Notes under the pieces: model-generated
The model's input: only the letters and a program-made list of their open reading frames with translations
Told to the model about the DNA's origin: nothing
Databases searched by the model: none
DNA from: Verrucomicrobiales bacterium
Lineage (GTDB): Bacteria > Verrucomicrobiota > Verrucomicrobiia > Verrucomicrobiales > DEV007
DNA: 64,000 bases
NCBI GenBank assembly: GCA_029213195.1
Contig: JARGNI010000006.1
Span: 62,001-126,000, forward strand
Reading direction: 5' to 3'
Program-made: the position numbers and the translations under genes
Shown: one piece after another, positions 16,569-23,742 of the stretch
Position numbering within the stretch: the first letter of the stretch is position 1
Layout of the letters: the number at the start of each line of letters is the position of its first letter

Positions 16569-17630
16569 ATGACCTGCTCGCCTCTCTTTTCTCGTCATGG
16601 CCTGATCGGCGTCTGGCTCTCTCTCAACGCTCTCGCTGTTTCCTTCGCTTCCGAGCCCGTCCGGGGCTACCCACCGGAGATCATCGAAGTCCGCTATCCC
16701 GTCAAGGCGGACAAAAGTGAGCAGCCAGCGCTCTTCTGGAAACCTGCCAACTCCGACACCCCTCGTCCGCTTCTCGTCGCTCTTCACACCTGGTCGGGAG
16801 ACTATCGCCAGGCCGGAGGAGAAGCGGTCTACGCCCAATGGTGTCTCCAAAACGACTGGATCTTTCTGCATCCTAATTTTCGCGGCCCGAATCGGACCCC
16901 CGAGGCCATGGGTTCCGACCTGATGATCGCTGATATCCGGGCTGCCGTGGAGTGGGCCAAGACCCAAGCCAACGTCGACGAAACGAGGATCTACGCGATC
17001 GGCGTCTCGGGAGGAGGCCATGCCACGCAACTGGTCGCAGGCCGCATGCCGGAAATCTGGGCGGGAATTTCCTCGTGGTGTGGCATCTCCGATATCGCTG
17101 CCTGGCACAAGGAGACCTTGGAAGCGGGACGCGAAAAATACACGAAAGACATCGAAGCCGCCCTCGGCGGAAACCCGAACACCGACGACGTGCTCGCCGA
17201 GAAAGCTCTTCTGCGTTCGCCCGTTCACTGGCTCGCTGCCGCAGCGGAAGTCCCCCTGGATCTCAATCACGGAATCAACGACGGCCGGACCGGGAGCGTG
17301 CCGTTCACCCATTCTCTGCAGGCATGGAATTCCATCGTACCTGTCTCGGAGCGGTTCTCTGAAGGATGGATTGCAGAGTTTTACGAAACCCAGATTGCCC
17401 CTTCCGGTGCGAAACCTGACGCGGATGAATGGTATGGAAAAAAGCCCCCCGTCTTCCGAAAGGTTCACGAAAACACCCGGATTACGATCTTCGACGGAGG
17501 ACACGAAATCATCCACCTGGCCGCACTCAACTGGCTTGCCGGTCAGAAGAAAGGACAACCCGTCGACTGGAACCCTCCGAAAACTGCGGATTTGAAAACT
17601 TCCGATGGCGACTCCGAAAGCGGGAAGTAA
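16569..17630 (+). CDS. Secreted alpha/beta hydrolase (prolyl oligopeptidase/esterase type)
   Basis: A 353-aa alpha/beta hydrolase. I chose the ATG at 16569 because it begins the signal peptide (hydrophobic stretch LIGVWLSLNALAVSFA); an upstream in-frame GTG/ATG region has no coding character. LLVALHTWSGDY is the oxyanion-hole strand, GVSGGGH puts the nucleophile at Ser147, and GGHEIIH near the C-terminus supplies the catalytic His. Family members are esterases (for example acetyl-xylan or glucuronoyl-type) or peptidases. The secreted location and sulfatase-rich context suggest removal of ester groups from glycans, an inference only. It is convergent with the SbtA gene. Confidence 0.82.
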   Translation: MTCSPLFSRHGLIGVWLSLNALAVSFASEPVRGYPPEIIEVRYPVKADKSEQPALFWKPANSDTPRPLLVALHTWSGDYRQAGGEAVYAQWCLQNDWIFLHPNFRGPNRTPEAMGSDLMIADIRAAVEWAKTQANVDETRIYAIGVSGGGHATQLVAGRMPEIWAGISSWCGISDIAAWHKETLEAGREKYTKDIEAALGGNPNTDDVLAEKALLRSPVHWLAAAAEVPLDLNHGINDGRTGSVPFTHSLQAWNSIVPVSERFSEGWIAEFYETQIAPSGAKPDADEWYGKKPPVFRKVHENTRITIFDGGHEIIHLAALNWLAGQKKGQPVDWNPPKTADLKTSDGDSESGK

Positions 17631-17649
17631 TCCCGGAGCCAAAACGGGC

Positions 17650-17669
17650 CACGTGGACGAAGCCACGTG
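17650..17669. terminator. Hairpin between convergent genes
   Basis: CACGTGG-acgaag-CCACGTG forms a 7-bp perfect stem with a 6-nt loop, 19 bp after the hydrolase stop and 23 bp before the SbtA stop. There is no long T-tract on either strand, so it is a candidate transcription-end hairpin rather than a classical intrinsic terminator. Confidence 0.35.
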
Positions 17670-17692
17670 ATCTGCACTTGGTTCACCACAGA

Positions 17693-18658
17693 CTAGAGAA
17701 AAGCCTCGATCGCCCACCAGTAGGCGGGGATTCCAAAGACAATATTCAGAGGGAAGGTGATCCCCATACTCATCGTGAGGAACTTGGCCGGATTGGCCTC
17801 GGGAAGCGCGTCCTTCAGGATCGCCGGTGCCACGATGTAGGAAGCCGAGGCACAAAGAATGGTGAGAAGAAAGGCATCGCCGTGCTCGAATCCAAAGGCT
17901 TTGCTGATCAGAATCGCGATCACCCCGTTCACGATGGGCGCCACGATCGCGAAGACAACGAGGAGCGGAGGAAACGATTCCAGCTCCTTGAACTTTTTCC
18001 CGACGACCGTTCCCATGTAGAGGAGAAAGAAGACCAGCATCCCGGTGAACATGTCTCCGCCGATGAAGGCGGACAGAGGAGAGTCTTCCGTCCCAAGTGC
18101 CGTCAGGATGTAGCCGATCGCCATGCTCCCCACGAGAACCAGGAGCGTCCCGTCGGTCAGCGATTCCCGAATCACCGTTCGGGTCGATTTCGTGGCGGCT
18201 CCCGCCTTCAAGGAAAGCTGAGCCATCACGACCGCGAAGATGATGGCAGGAGTTTCCATGACGACAAGGGCCACCGTCATGTAGCCCTGGTAGGCCTCTC
18301 CAATCGAGGTCAGGAAGCCGGCCGCAGTGATATAGGTCAAGGTGCTGTTGGAACCGTAGGTCGCCCCGATCCCGCAAGCGTCCGCAGCGCCGAGCTTCTT
18401 CCTCAGGAGAAAGTAGGTGTAGACCGGAACGAGCGCGCTCATGAAGATGATCACCCCGATGATGAGAATCCCGTCGCCAAAGAGACTGGATTCATAAAGG
18501 CTGATGCCTCCCTTGAAGCCTATCGAAAGCATCAGATAGAGGCTGACGAACTTGACGACCGATTCCGGAATCGAGAGGTTCGACTTCAGAAGGATGGCGA
18601 CAAATCCCAGGATGAAAAACAGGATTCCGGGATTCAAGATGGTGGTGAGCATTTCCAT
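17693..18658 (-). CDS. sbtA: SbtA-type sodium-dependent bicarbonate transporter
   Basis: A 321-aa protein with about ten hydrophobic membrane segments. The blocks resemble the cyanobacterial bicarbonate permease SbtA: LMLSIGFKGGISL, VALVVMETPAIIFAVVMA, ESLTDGTLLVLVGSMAIGYI, then IVAPIVNGVIAI and the C-terminal ASYIVAPAILKDALPEANPAKF. The known family takes up bicarbonate with sodium. The long cytosolic loop between the two halves of cyanobacterial SbtA is short here (around residues 165-180), and no SbtB PII-like partner is adjacent. The gene is divergent from a NhaR-like LysR gene, which probably regulates it. The substrate is inferred from family membership. Confidence 0.82.
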   Translation of the reverse strand: MEMLTTILNPGILFFILGFVAILLKSNLSIPESVVKFVSLYLMLSIGFKGGISLYESSLFGDGILIIGVIIFMSALVPVYTYFLLRKKLGAADACGIGATYGSNSTLTYITAAGFLTSIGEAYQGYMTVALVVMETPAIIFAVVMAQLSLKAGAATKSTRTVIRESLTDGTLLVLVGSMAIGYILTALGTEDSPLSAFIGGDMFTGMLVFFLLYMGTVVGKKFKELESFPPLLVVFAIVAPIVNGVIAILISKAFGFEHGDAFLLTILCASASYIVAPAILKDALPEANPAKFLTMSMGITFPLNIVFGIPAYWWAIEAFL

Positions 18659-18738
18659 GATTGAGGATGGGGTGGTGATTTCACGAAACCGGCGTTTCCG
18701 GCGACGTGACCAACCTGTCTCGACAAACCATTCTTTCT

Positions 18739-18778
18739 ATTATATCTTTCCGTAACTTTCGTTCTGATTTTCCGAACG
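18739..18778 (-). promoter_or_regulatory. Candidate sbtA promoter -10 and LysR operator
   Basis: On the minus strand a perfect TATAAT (-10) lies at 18739-18744, upstream of sbtA. An inverted repeat CGTTC-N9-GAACG occupies 18760-18778 and contains the LysR-type T-N11-A core (T18763, A18775). It sits where the sbtA -35 would be and 9 bp before the LysR start codon, so it could serve autorepression and sbtA control together. No consensus -35 is visible. Confidence 0.45.
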
Positions 18779-18787
18779 ATTAATACA

Positions 18788-19684
18788 ATGCTCAACTATC
18801 ACCATCTTCGCTACTTCCGAGCCATCGCCAAGGAAGGCAGCCTCACCAAGGCAGCTGCCCATCTCGGAGTTTCTCAATCCTCCCTGAGCGTCCAGCTTCG
18901 CCAGCTGGAAGAGCACTTCGGTCAGCCCCTGTTTTCTCGCGAGAGCAAATCCCTGGTCCTGACCGAAGCGGGGAGGATCGCCCTGGACTACGCGGACCTC
19001 ATTTTCCAATCCGGCGAAGAGTTGGTCAGTGTCCTCCAGAATCGACCGACTGCCCGGAGGAGGGTTCTCCGGATCGGATCGGTCGCGACCCTGTCCCGAA
19101 ACTTCCAGATCTCCTGTCTCCAACCCTTCATCGGACGGAGCGATGTCGAGTTGGTCCTGCGCTCAGGCAGCCTTCGTGACCTGCTTGGTCAGCTTCAAGC
19201 TCACACGCTCGACCTCGTCCTCTCCAATCTCCCGGTGCGCCGGGATGCCGAAACCGAATGGCACAGCCATCTTCTCGAGGAGCAGGAAGTCGCACTGATC
19301 GGGCCAAAACGTCGAGGGCGAAAAAAGTTCGTCTTTCCCGACGACCTCGAAGATACGCCCCTCGTTCTGCCCTCTCTCGACAGCAACCTGCGCGTCGCCT
19401 TCGACCTCCTTCTCGAGCAACACGGAATCCGACCTCGTATCGCCGCCGAGATCGACGACATGGCGATGCTGCGCCTCCTCGCGAGGGACGGCGCCGGTCT
19501 TGCCCTCGTGCCCCCCGTGGTCGTGGCAGGGGAACTGAAACGTGGTCAGCTCGTCGAATACCATCGCTTTTCCGAAATTCGGGAGAGTTTCTACGCCATC
19601 TCACCATCTCGACAGTTCCCCAACCCTCTCGTCGCGGAATTGATCAAAAAAGCGTCCACCCATCTCTCGGATAAAAGCTCGTAG
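18788..19684 (+). CDS. LysR-family regulator (NhaR-like)
   Basis: A 298-aa LysR-type regulator. The N-terminal winged helix-turn-helix (NYHHLRYFRAIAKEGSLTKA, then HLGVSQSSLSVQLRQLEE) starts with the N-Y-x-H-L pattern of the NhaR branch. The C-terminal substrate-binding domain runs from about residue 92. It is divergent from sbtA and has a T-N11-A inverted repeat just upstream, so it probably controls sbtA and itself in response to a sodium- or bicarbonate-linked signal. A broken copy of part of this gene lies 4 kb downstream, on the far side of the peptide-modification island, with 123 bp identical. Confidence 0.9.
   Translation: MLNYHHLRYFRAIAKEGSLTKAAAHLGVSQSSLSVQLRQLEEHFGQPLFSRESKSLVLTEAGRIALDYADLIFQSGEELVSVLQNRPTARRRVLRIGSVATLSRNFQISCLQPFIGRSDVELVLRSGSLRDLLGQLQAHTLDLVLSNLPVRRDAETEWHSHLLEEQEVALIGPKRRGRKKFVFPDDLEDTPLVLPSLDSNLRVAFDLLLEQHGIRPRIAAEIDDMAMLRLLARDGAGLALVPPVVVAGELKRGQLVEYHRFSEIRESFYAISPSRQFPNPLVAELIKKASTHLSDKSS
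19477..19599. repeat. 123-bp perfect direct repeat, copy 1 (inside intact LysR gene)
   Basis: Identical base for base to 23488-23610 (offset 4011). It begins at CCTCGCGAGGGAC and ends at TTTCTACGCCAT. After a few substitutions a further block of about 30 identical bases follows. The pair brackets the low-GC island. Confidence 0.9.
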
Positions 19685-19717
19685 CCTGCCCTTCCTCCCT
19701 CACCTTCCGGTTCGATC

Positions 19718-21865
19718 CTAATTCGTGGATGAACTCGCAATCAGGCGAATCTTGGAAGAAAGGTATCTACGCCACCCAATGGTTCGCGCATATTCGATCC
19801 GTGTTTTCATTCCAGAGGGGCTCAGCTCCTCGGCTAGCACTTCGAGCCACTCTCGAACATTGTCGGCAAGAAGAAGATCATGAGGAAGCTTCTGCATGAG
19901 GAACCCTCCTTGACGATGATCCAACAGGGTAAAGACACGATTCCTTGCATACCCGAGCAGCCTTGATTGTCTTCTCCCTTCTGGAAAATACCCTCGCAAA
20001 TCCTCCGGAAATGCGAGATTCAAATCGTCCATCGCAATTTGCAAGGGAATCCAAAATCCCCTGGAGAGCGACATCTGCCCGACCCACCGAAGCAGCGTAT
20101 CGATGTCCAGCCCATGATCGCTGGCAGCGCCGAGGAGGTAACGGAACGCCCAGAAAGTCTTCAGACCGTGAGTATATCCTTCGTGTACCAAATGCACTGA
20201 GATATGAAGGATATTAGCCTCGGGAGAAAGAATCCGAAGCGCCTGCCACCCCTTGACGCGCTGTGAGGAAGCCAGCATTTCATTTTCTGGTAAGCTCCAC
20301 CTCCTACCCATGATCGAAGTGTGAATTTCAACCGTCACACCACTCCGCCGAAGCCCTGGAAGATGCAATGAATTCCCTGCTACCCCTACCTCTTCGAATC
20401 CGGCCTCCCGAAGAGTGTCCCAGATCAAGGTGGCTTTTTCTGGAATGACATAGAGATCGATATCTCCAGGTGTCTTACAGACAACGCGCTCGTCATCTGC
20501 TAGGCAGAGAATCATCAAGGCTGATCCCTTGAGCAGAACCCCCTCGACGTTACATTGCAAAAGAATGGCGTCCATTTTTCGAAGCACTTTTTCGACTTCG
20601 ATCAGTTTGACACTCTCAAGTCGAACCGAAGCTTCAATATCTGCCTGAAAAAAACGAGGAGCGGAATCCTTCACGATCTCGTCCTGACAAAACGGCATCA
20701 GAGCTCTCGCCAATCCATTCGCACGGATGAGCCGGGAAAGCCGATTCCAGTCCAGGTCCTGCCTTCTCACAAGATTCTCTCTCTCTTGAGTCGATGCCAG
20801 GAGAACCCCGGGGATTGCCTCCTCAAGCATCACTTTCGTGATTCCCGATCGATTTACATAAGTCTTGTTAAACTCACTTCGGTTTCGCTTCTGCTGAATC
20901 AACCGGCGCATGGATACTCTCCGAGCGACTTCCTCGGGACGGTTCAGGATATCGCGAAGAGTGGAAACCGACTCGGCATCGGAAGTAAGGTGAAGACAAA
21001 GATCACAGAGTCCGGTAAAATTCGTCTCATCGGAAGTCGTTTCACCACCCTTCTCTCGATCGATGAGGCGCTTAAGGTAGAGCGGCCCCTGGACACGAAT
21101 TGCCTCGAGGATGTCATCGTTCGCATGCCGATCCAAGAGATCTTCCATTGAGGAATCAGCCATCGATCCAACAATGAGCGGAGAAGATGTTTTTGAAAAG
21201 TAACTGGGACCATTACATGCCATCAAACGCCCATCATCTGAAATCGTAGCTCGCTCGCACGCATTACAAAATCCTTCTAGGTTTCTTCGGAACGTATCGG
21301 TATCAAACTTCAAGGCTCGTCCCACCCGCTGAACGTCATAAATCCTCAGTTCCACCGAATGAAATGACTCCAGACGATGAACAATGCCTGTAAGACCTTC
21401 ATCACCTCTCAGTCGAGTCACATTCACCTGAAACGTAAAAGCTTCGCCTTGAGCCGCCCTGGCAATGTGTTCGATCCGTTCAATCGGCAAGAATTTTTCG
21501 TGAAAAGGATCGTAGCTGATCGTCAGTTGCTTCATCCCGGCTGAGAGAAGGCGCCGTAACTTCCGCCGAGCTACAGGAAACGTTTCGCCCCACGATCCAT
21601 TTGAGGTAACGGAGGCTGTCACACCCTTGGCCGAAGCATTTGCCAGAAGCCTCAGCAGGAGATCCTCACGAAGGAGAGGCTCCCCGCCAGTAAATTGGAT
21701 GGCGCGAACCCCGGATCGAATCGATTCTTCCACATACCGTTCTAACTCCCCATCCGACGGCTGGTCTTTGAGGGAGGGCGAACTCGCTACGCTGCAGTGC
21801 GAACAAGAGATATTGCACCTTCTCGTGAGCATGATAGCGACTTGCGATCGAGATGTTAAGATCAC
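19718..21865 (-). CDS. Radical SAM/SPASM-like enzyme fused to a nucleotidyltransferase domain
   Basis: A 715-aa two-domain protein. The radical SAM core has CNISCSHC (Cys17, 21, 24) and FTGGEPLL (58-65). Further Cys pairs at 200/203, 217 and 287/290 (FCNAC, LMACNG, CDLCLHL) look like a SPASM-type auxiliary iron-sulfur region. From about residue 430 comes a nucleotidyltransferase of the NTP_transf_5 type: VLLKGSALM (444-452) and PGDIDLYV (466-473) supply the Lys-Gly and Asp-x-Asp metal-binding motifs. SPASM radical SAM enzymes modify ribosomal peptides, and NTases add a nucleotide to a protein or small molecule. Fused, they could install and cap a modification on the small peptide encoded upstream. 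The start overlaps the kinase-like gene by 4 bp. Hand-counted lines are 40-42 % GC, well below the flanks. Confidence 0.85.
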   Translation of the reverse strand: MILTSRSQVAIMLTRRCNISCSHCSVASSPSLKDQPSDGELERYVEESIRSGVRAIQFTGGEPLLREDLLLRLLANASAKGVTASVTSNGSWGETFPVARRKLRRLLSAGMKQLTISYDPFHEKFLPIERIEHIARAAQGEAFTFQVNVTRLRGDEGLTGIVHRLESFHSVELRIYDVQRVGRALKFDTDTFRRNLEGFCNACERATISDDGRLMACNGPSYFSKTSSPLIVGSMADSSMEDLLDRHANDDILEAIRVQGPLYLKRLIDREKGGETTSDETNFTGLCDLCLHLTSDAESVSTLRDILNRPEEVARRVSMRRLIQQKRNRSEFNKTYVNRSGITKVMLEEAIPGVLLASTQERENLVRRQDLDWNRLSRLIRANGLARALMPFCQDEIVKDSAPRFFQADIEASVRLESVKLIEVEKVLRKMDAILLQCNVEGVLLKGSALMILCLADDERVVCKTPGDIDLYVIPEKATLIWDTLREAGFEEVGVAGNSLHLPGLRRSGVTVEIHTSIMGRRWSLPENEMLASSQRVKGWQALRILSPEANILHISVHLVHEGYTHGLKTFWAFRYLLGAASDHGLDIDTLLRWVGQMSLSRGFWIPLQIAMDDLNLAFPEDLRGYFPEGRRQSRLLGYARNRVFTLLDHRQGGFLMQKLPHDLLLADNVREWLEVLAEELSPSGMKTRIEYARTIGWRRYLSSKIRLIASSSTN

Positions 21866-22776
21866 TCATCCTGCTTCAGGCTGACTTCACTAGCGATTTC
21901 CGCCAATCGATCCCGCATCAGCGAGATCTCACTCCGATCTATTCGAAAGACAGGGGTGCTCCCAAGGTGGGATCCCCACCAGACAATCTGTTCATGGATC
22001 GTTTCGTATTCTCTTCGTGTCGTACACTGCAACAGATCGCGAGCCGCGGTTGCCAGGTTCAGTCGCTCTATGCTGAGACAACTTCGAACTTTTCCTGACA
22101 AAATCACAATTCCTAGAACACTGAGGTTTCGACTTGGCATCGGTTCTCGGAGCGAATCAGGGTAGAACAAATGCCGAGTCACGCTGCCACTATTCTCTCC
22201 ACGCACCGAGCCGAACTGGACCATCGAAATTTTCCTGCGCGTTGACTCATGGATCAAATCCAGGCAATCAGGCCTGAGTGAGACACGCCGCGGTATCGGA
22301 ACGGATTTCAGCATCCCACCCTCTCCAATTTTGAGAAGGCATCGGTCATCCGATAGGAGATCCCAACCATTCTCCCACAACGAGACCCCAAGGGTTGACT
22401 TGCCTGATCTACTCCGCCCCAAAAGGAGCAGCACTCCCTTGCTACTCGATGCCACCAGCGCTCCGTGCACTGCCACGACTTCAGGGGCACTCTGCCTCAT
22501 CGCCTCACCACAAACATACTGCTCAATCTGAGCAAGAATTGCGTTGGGATCCCGGTGCTGAATTTCTGCTTCCCACTGCCCCTGAAAACCAAGTATCCAA
22601 GTATGCGACTCTTCTTCGGATGGCCTTAGCGACAGGTGCTCTGAAAAAGCTCCGTGGTCATCACTCTGGCGAGGAACGTTAGCGATCAAGTGTTTCCAGC
22701 CATCTTCGACGACCGAATGTTCAGACTCCAGGCAAAATCGCCGATCAAGAATTGGCAGTAACTTCAGTTTCGACAT
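21862..22776 (-). CDS. HPr-kinase-like P-loop protein
   Basis: A 304-aa protein with the C-terminal fold of HPr kinase/phosphorylase. GRSRSGKST (120-128) is the Walker A loop, followed after 14 residues by SDDRCLL (Asp143-144), the motif seen in HprK-like kinases; VHGALVASSSKGVLLLLG is the preceding strand. It is much shorter than carbon-control HprK and there is no HPr gene nearby, so a role in phosphotransfer control is unlikely. HprK homologues occur in lasso-peptide and in PqqD-linked clusters, where at least one (from a Paenibacillus lasso cluster) phosphorylates a peptide Ser. By analogy it may phosphorylate the 46-aa peptide encoded upstream. It is coupled by a 4-bp overlap to the radical SAM gene. 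Confidence 0.8.
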   Translation of the reverse strand: MSKLKLLPILDRRFCLESEHSVVEDGWKHLIANVPRQSDDHGAFSEHLSLRPSEEESHTWILGFQGQWEAEIQHRDPNAILAQIEQYVCGEAMRQSAPEVVAVHGALVASSSKGVLLLLGRSRSGKSTLGVSLWENGWDLLSDDRCLLKIGEGGMLKSVPIPRRVSLRPDCLDLIHESTRRKISMVQFGSVRGENSGSVTRHLFYPDSLREPMPSRNLSVLGIVILSGKVRSCLSIERLNLATAARDLLQCTTRREYETIHEQIVWWGSHLGSTPVFRIDRSEISLMRDRLAEIASEVSLKQDE

Positions 22777-22797
22777 GGAAGCTGCTACCGGAGTGAC

Positions 22798-23070
22798 TTA
22801 ATCCAACCGTTCTACCAACTGGTGGGTCAGGAGTTTACCGAGAAACTGTTCGACATCTTTTTCTACTGTTTCCTGAGAAAGAGAGGGATACCATTGCCTA
22901 AGCAGCCCTTCGAGAGCGGTTGAGTCAAAGTTTCCTTTACCTTCCATCGCCTCCCATAGACGACTGCCCGTGGTGTTCAAAATCACTGACTCAGAACCAT
23001 CGACGAGCGCTACGACCATACGATCTCCCGCTTGCGAACAGATTATGTCAGATCTGATTCCAAATTTCAT
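22798..23070 (-). CDS. PqqD-like peptide recognition protein (RRE)
   Basis: A 90-aa protein of PqqD size and layout: two N-terminal strands (RMVVALVDGSESVILNTTGSRLWEAMEG) and a C-terminal helical half (LEGLLRQWYP, VEKDVEQFLGKLLTHQLVERL). PqqD-like RiPP recognition elements bind the leader of a precursor peptide and hand it to a radical SAM enzyme. I chose the ATG at 23070; the frame stays open to 23190, but that longer form would overlap the small peptide gene and reads as non-coding (Arg/Pro/Trp-rich). It lies 58 bp after the peptide gene and 21 bp before the kinase-like gene. Confidence 0.82.
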   Translation of the reverse strand: MKFGIRSDIICSQAGDRMVVALVDGSESVILNTTGSRLWEAMEGKGNFDSTALEGLLRQWYPSLSQETVEKDVEQFLGKLLTHQLVERLD

Positions 23071-23128
23071 AGGGGCGCGAAGTCGCGCGAGTGCACGGAA
23101 TAGCCGCTGAGGATCAGCACTGAGTTCA

Positions 23129-23269
23129 CTATAATACCACACCCGAGCCCACCGGGGCACCACCGGCGTAAAGCACTTCCTGTACGACATCTTCAGAAGA
23201 GATTACCTCTTCCACGTCGGGAGCGGCATATTCTTCTTCGGCTTGATCTTCATTATGTAGAAAGGACAT
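23129..23269 (-). CDS. Candidate RiPP precursor peptide, 46 aa
   Basis: A 46-codon ORF, ATG at 23269 and TAG at 23129-23131, found by hand-translating the minus strand; it is the first gene of the island. The leader (residues 1-33) has eleven Asp/Glu residues, no Lys or Arg and one His (His5), and contains a helical VEEVISSEDVVQEVL segment. The C-terminal tail is YAGGAPVGSGVVL, with a Gly-Gly after which a leader could be cut. Ser42 is the only Ser in the tail and a natural target for the HprK-like enzyme; Tyr34 is another candidate for radical modification. There is no Cys, and no Asp/Glu in the tail, which argues against lanthipeptide or lasso chemistry. No Shine-Dalgarno is close to the ATG, but GAGGAACGCGAGG ends 14 bp upstream. 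The ORF is short and there is no homology check, so the call rests on position, composition and the partners. Confidence 0.65.
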   Translation of the reverse strand: MSFLHNEDQAEEEYAAPDVEEVISSEDVVQEVLYAGGAPVGSGVVL

Positions 23270-23361
23270 GTGCCAACTTCGCGACCTCGCGTTCCTCCAC
23301 AAGCATTTTTTCCAAAAGATAGGAACTGATCCAGCCTGCTTTTTTGGAATGCTGTCAGCTC

Positions 23362-23704
23362 AATCGAGTAGTTCGGATCGGGTCGGTCGCGACTCTTTCG
23401 AGAAACTTCCAGATTTCCTATCTCCAGCCATTTACTGGAAAGATCAATGTGGAACTTGTCCTGCGATCCGGAAGTCTTCGAGACCGCCCTCGCGAGGGAC
23501 GGCGCCGGTCTTGCCCTCGTGCCCCCCGTGGTCGTGGCAGGGGAACTGAAACGTGGTCAGCTCGTCGAATACCATCGCTTTTCCGAAATTCGGGAGAGTT
23601 TCTACGCCATTTCTCCCTCTCGACAGTTCCCCAACCCTCTCGTCGCGGAACTCATTGAGAAGGCGGCTGAAACTCGCCGAGGAGCCCCAAAGGGTAATCG
23701 ATAA
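23362..23704 (+). pseudogene. Truncated, frameshifted copy of the LysR gene
   Basis: Two pieces of the LysR effector domain lie in different frames. The first (VRIGSVATLSRNFQISYLQP, frame of 23344) matches the intact gene at about 19065-19180 with roughly three-quarters identity by eye. The second (LARDGAGLALVPPVVVAGEL onward, frame of 23447, stop at 23704) matches 19477-19684. The roughly 100 intervening residues and the DNA-binding domain are missing. The first 123 bp of the second piece are identical to the intact gene. It is therefore a remnant of a diverged homologue, part of which is a recent copy or conversion tract. Confidence 0.85.
23488..23610. repeat. 123-bp perfect direct repeat, copy 2 (inside LysR remnant)
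   Basis: Identical to 19477-19599. The copies are 4,011 bp apart, in the same orientation, and bracket the precursor-peptide island. At the upstream edge of this copy the sequence switches from diverged LysR DNA to the identical block, which marks a recombination junction. Confidence 0.9.
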
Positions 23705-23742
23705 AATGAACTCAGGGAGAAACCACAGTCGACCGAACACGT

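Noticed and set aside
16374-18377. 667-codon minus-strand ORF
   Set aside because: It overlaps the alpha/beta hydrolase (antisense) and the sbtA gene (other frame). No conserved block was seen.
23070-23190. N-terminal 40-residue extension of the PqqD-like ORF
   Set aside because: It overlaps the precursor-peptide ORF in another frame and reads as Arg/Pro/Trp-rich non-coding sequence. The ATG at 23070 gives the normal PqqD size.
23129-23269. Lasso-peptide precursor
   Set aside because: The tail has no Asp/Glu at positions 7-9 to close a ring, and no lasso cyclase (Asn-synthetase-like) or transglutaminase-like leader peptidase gene is present.
23268-23549. Independent short plus-strand gene
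   Set aside because: It is made of LysR-derived fragments in mixed frames and is better read as a pseudogene.
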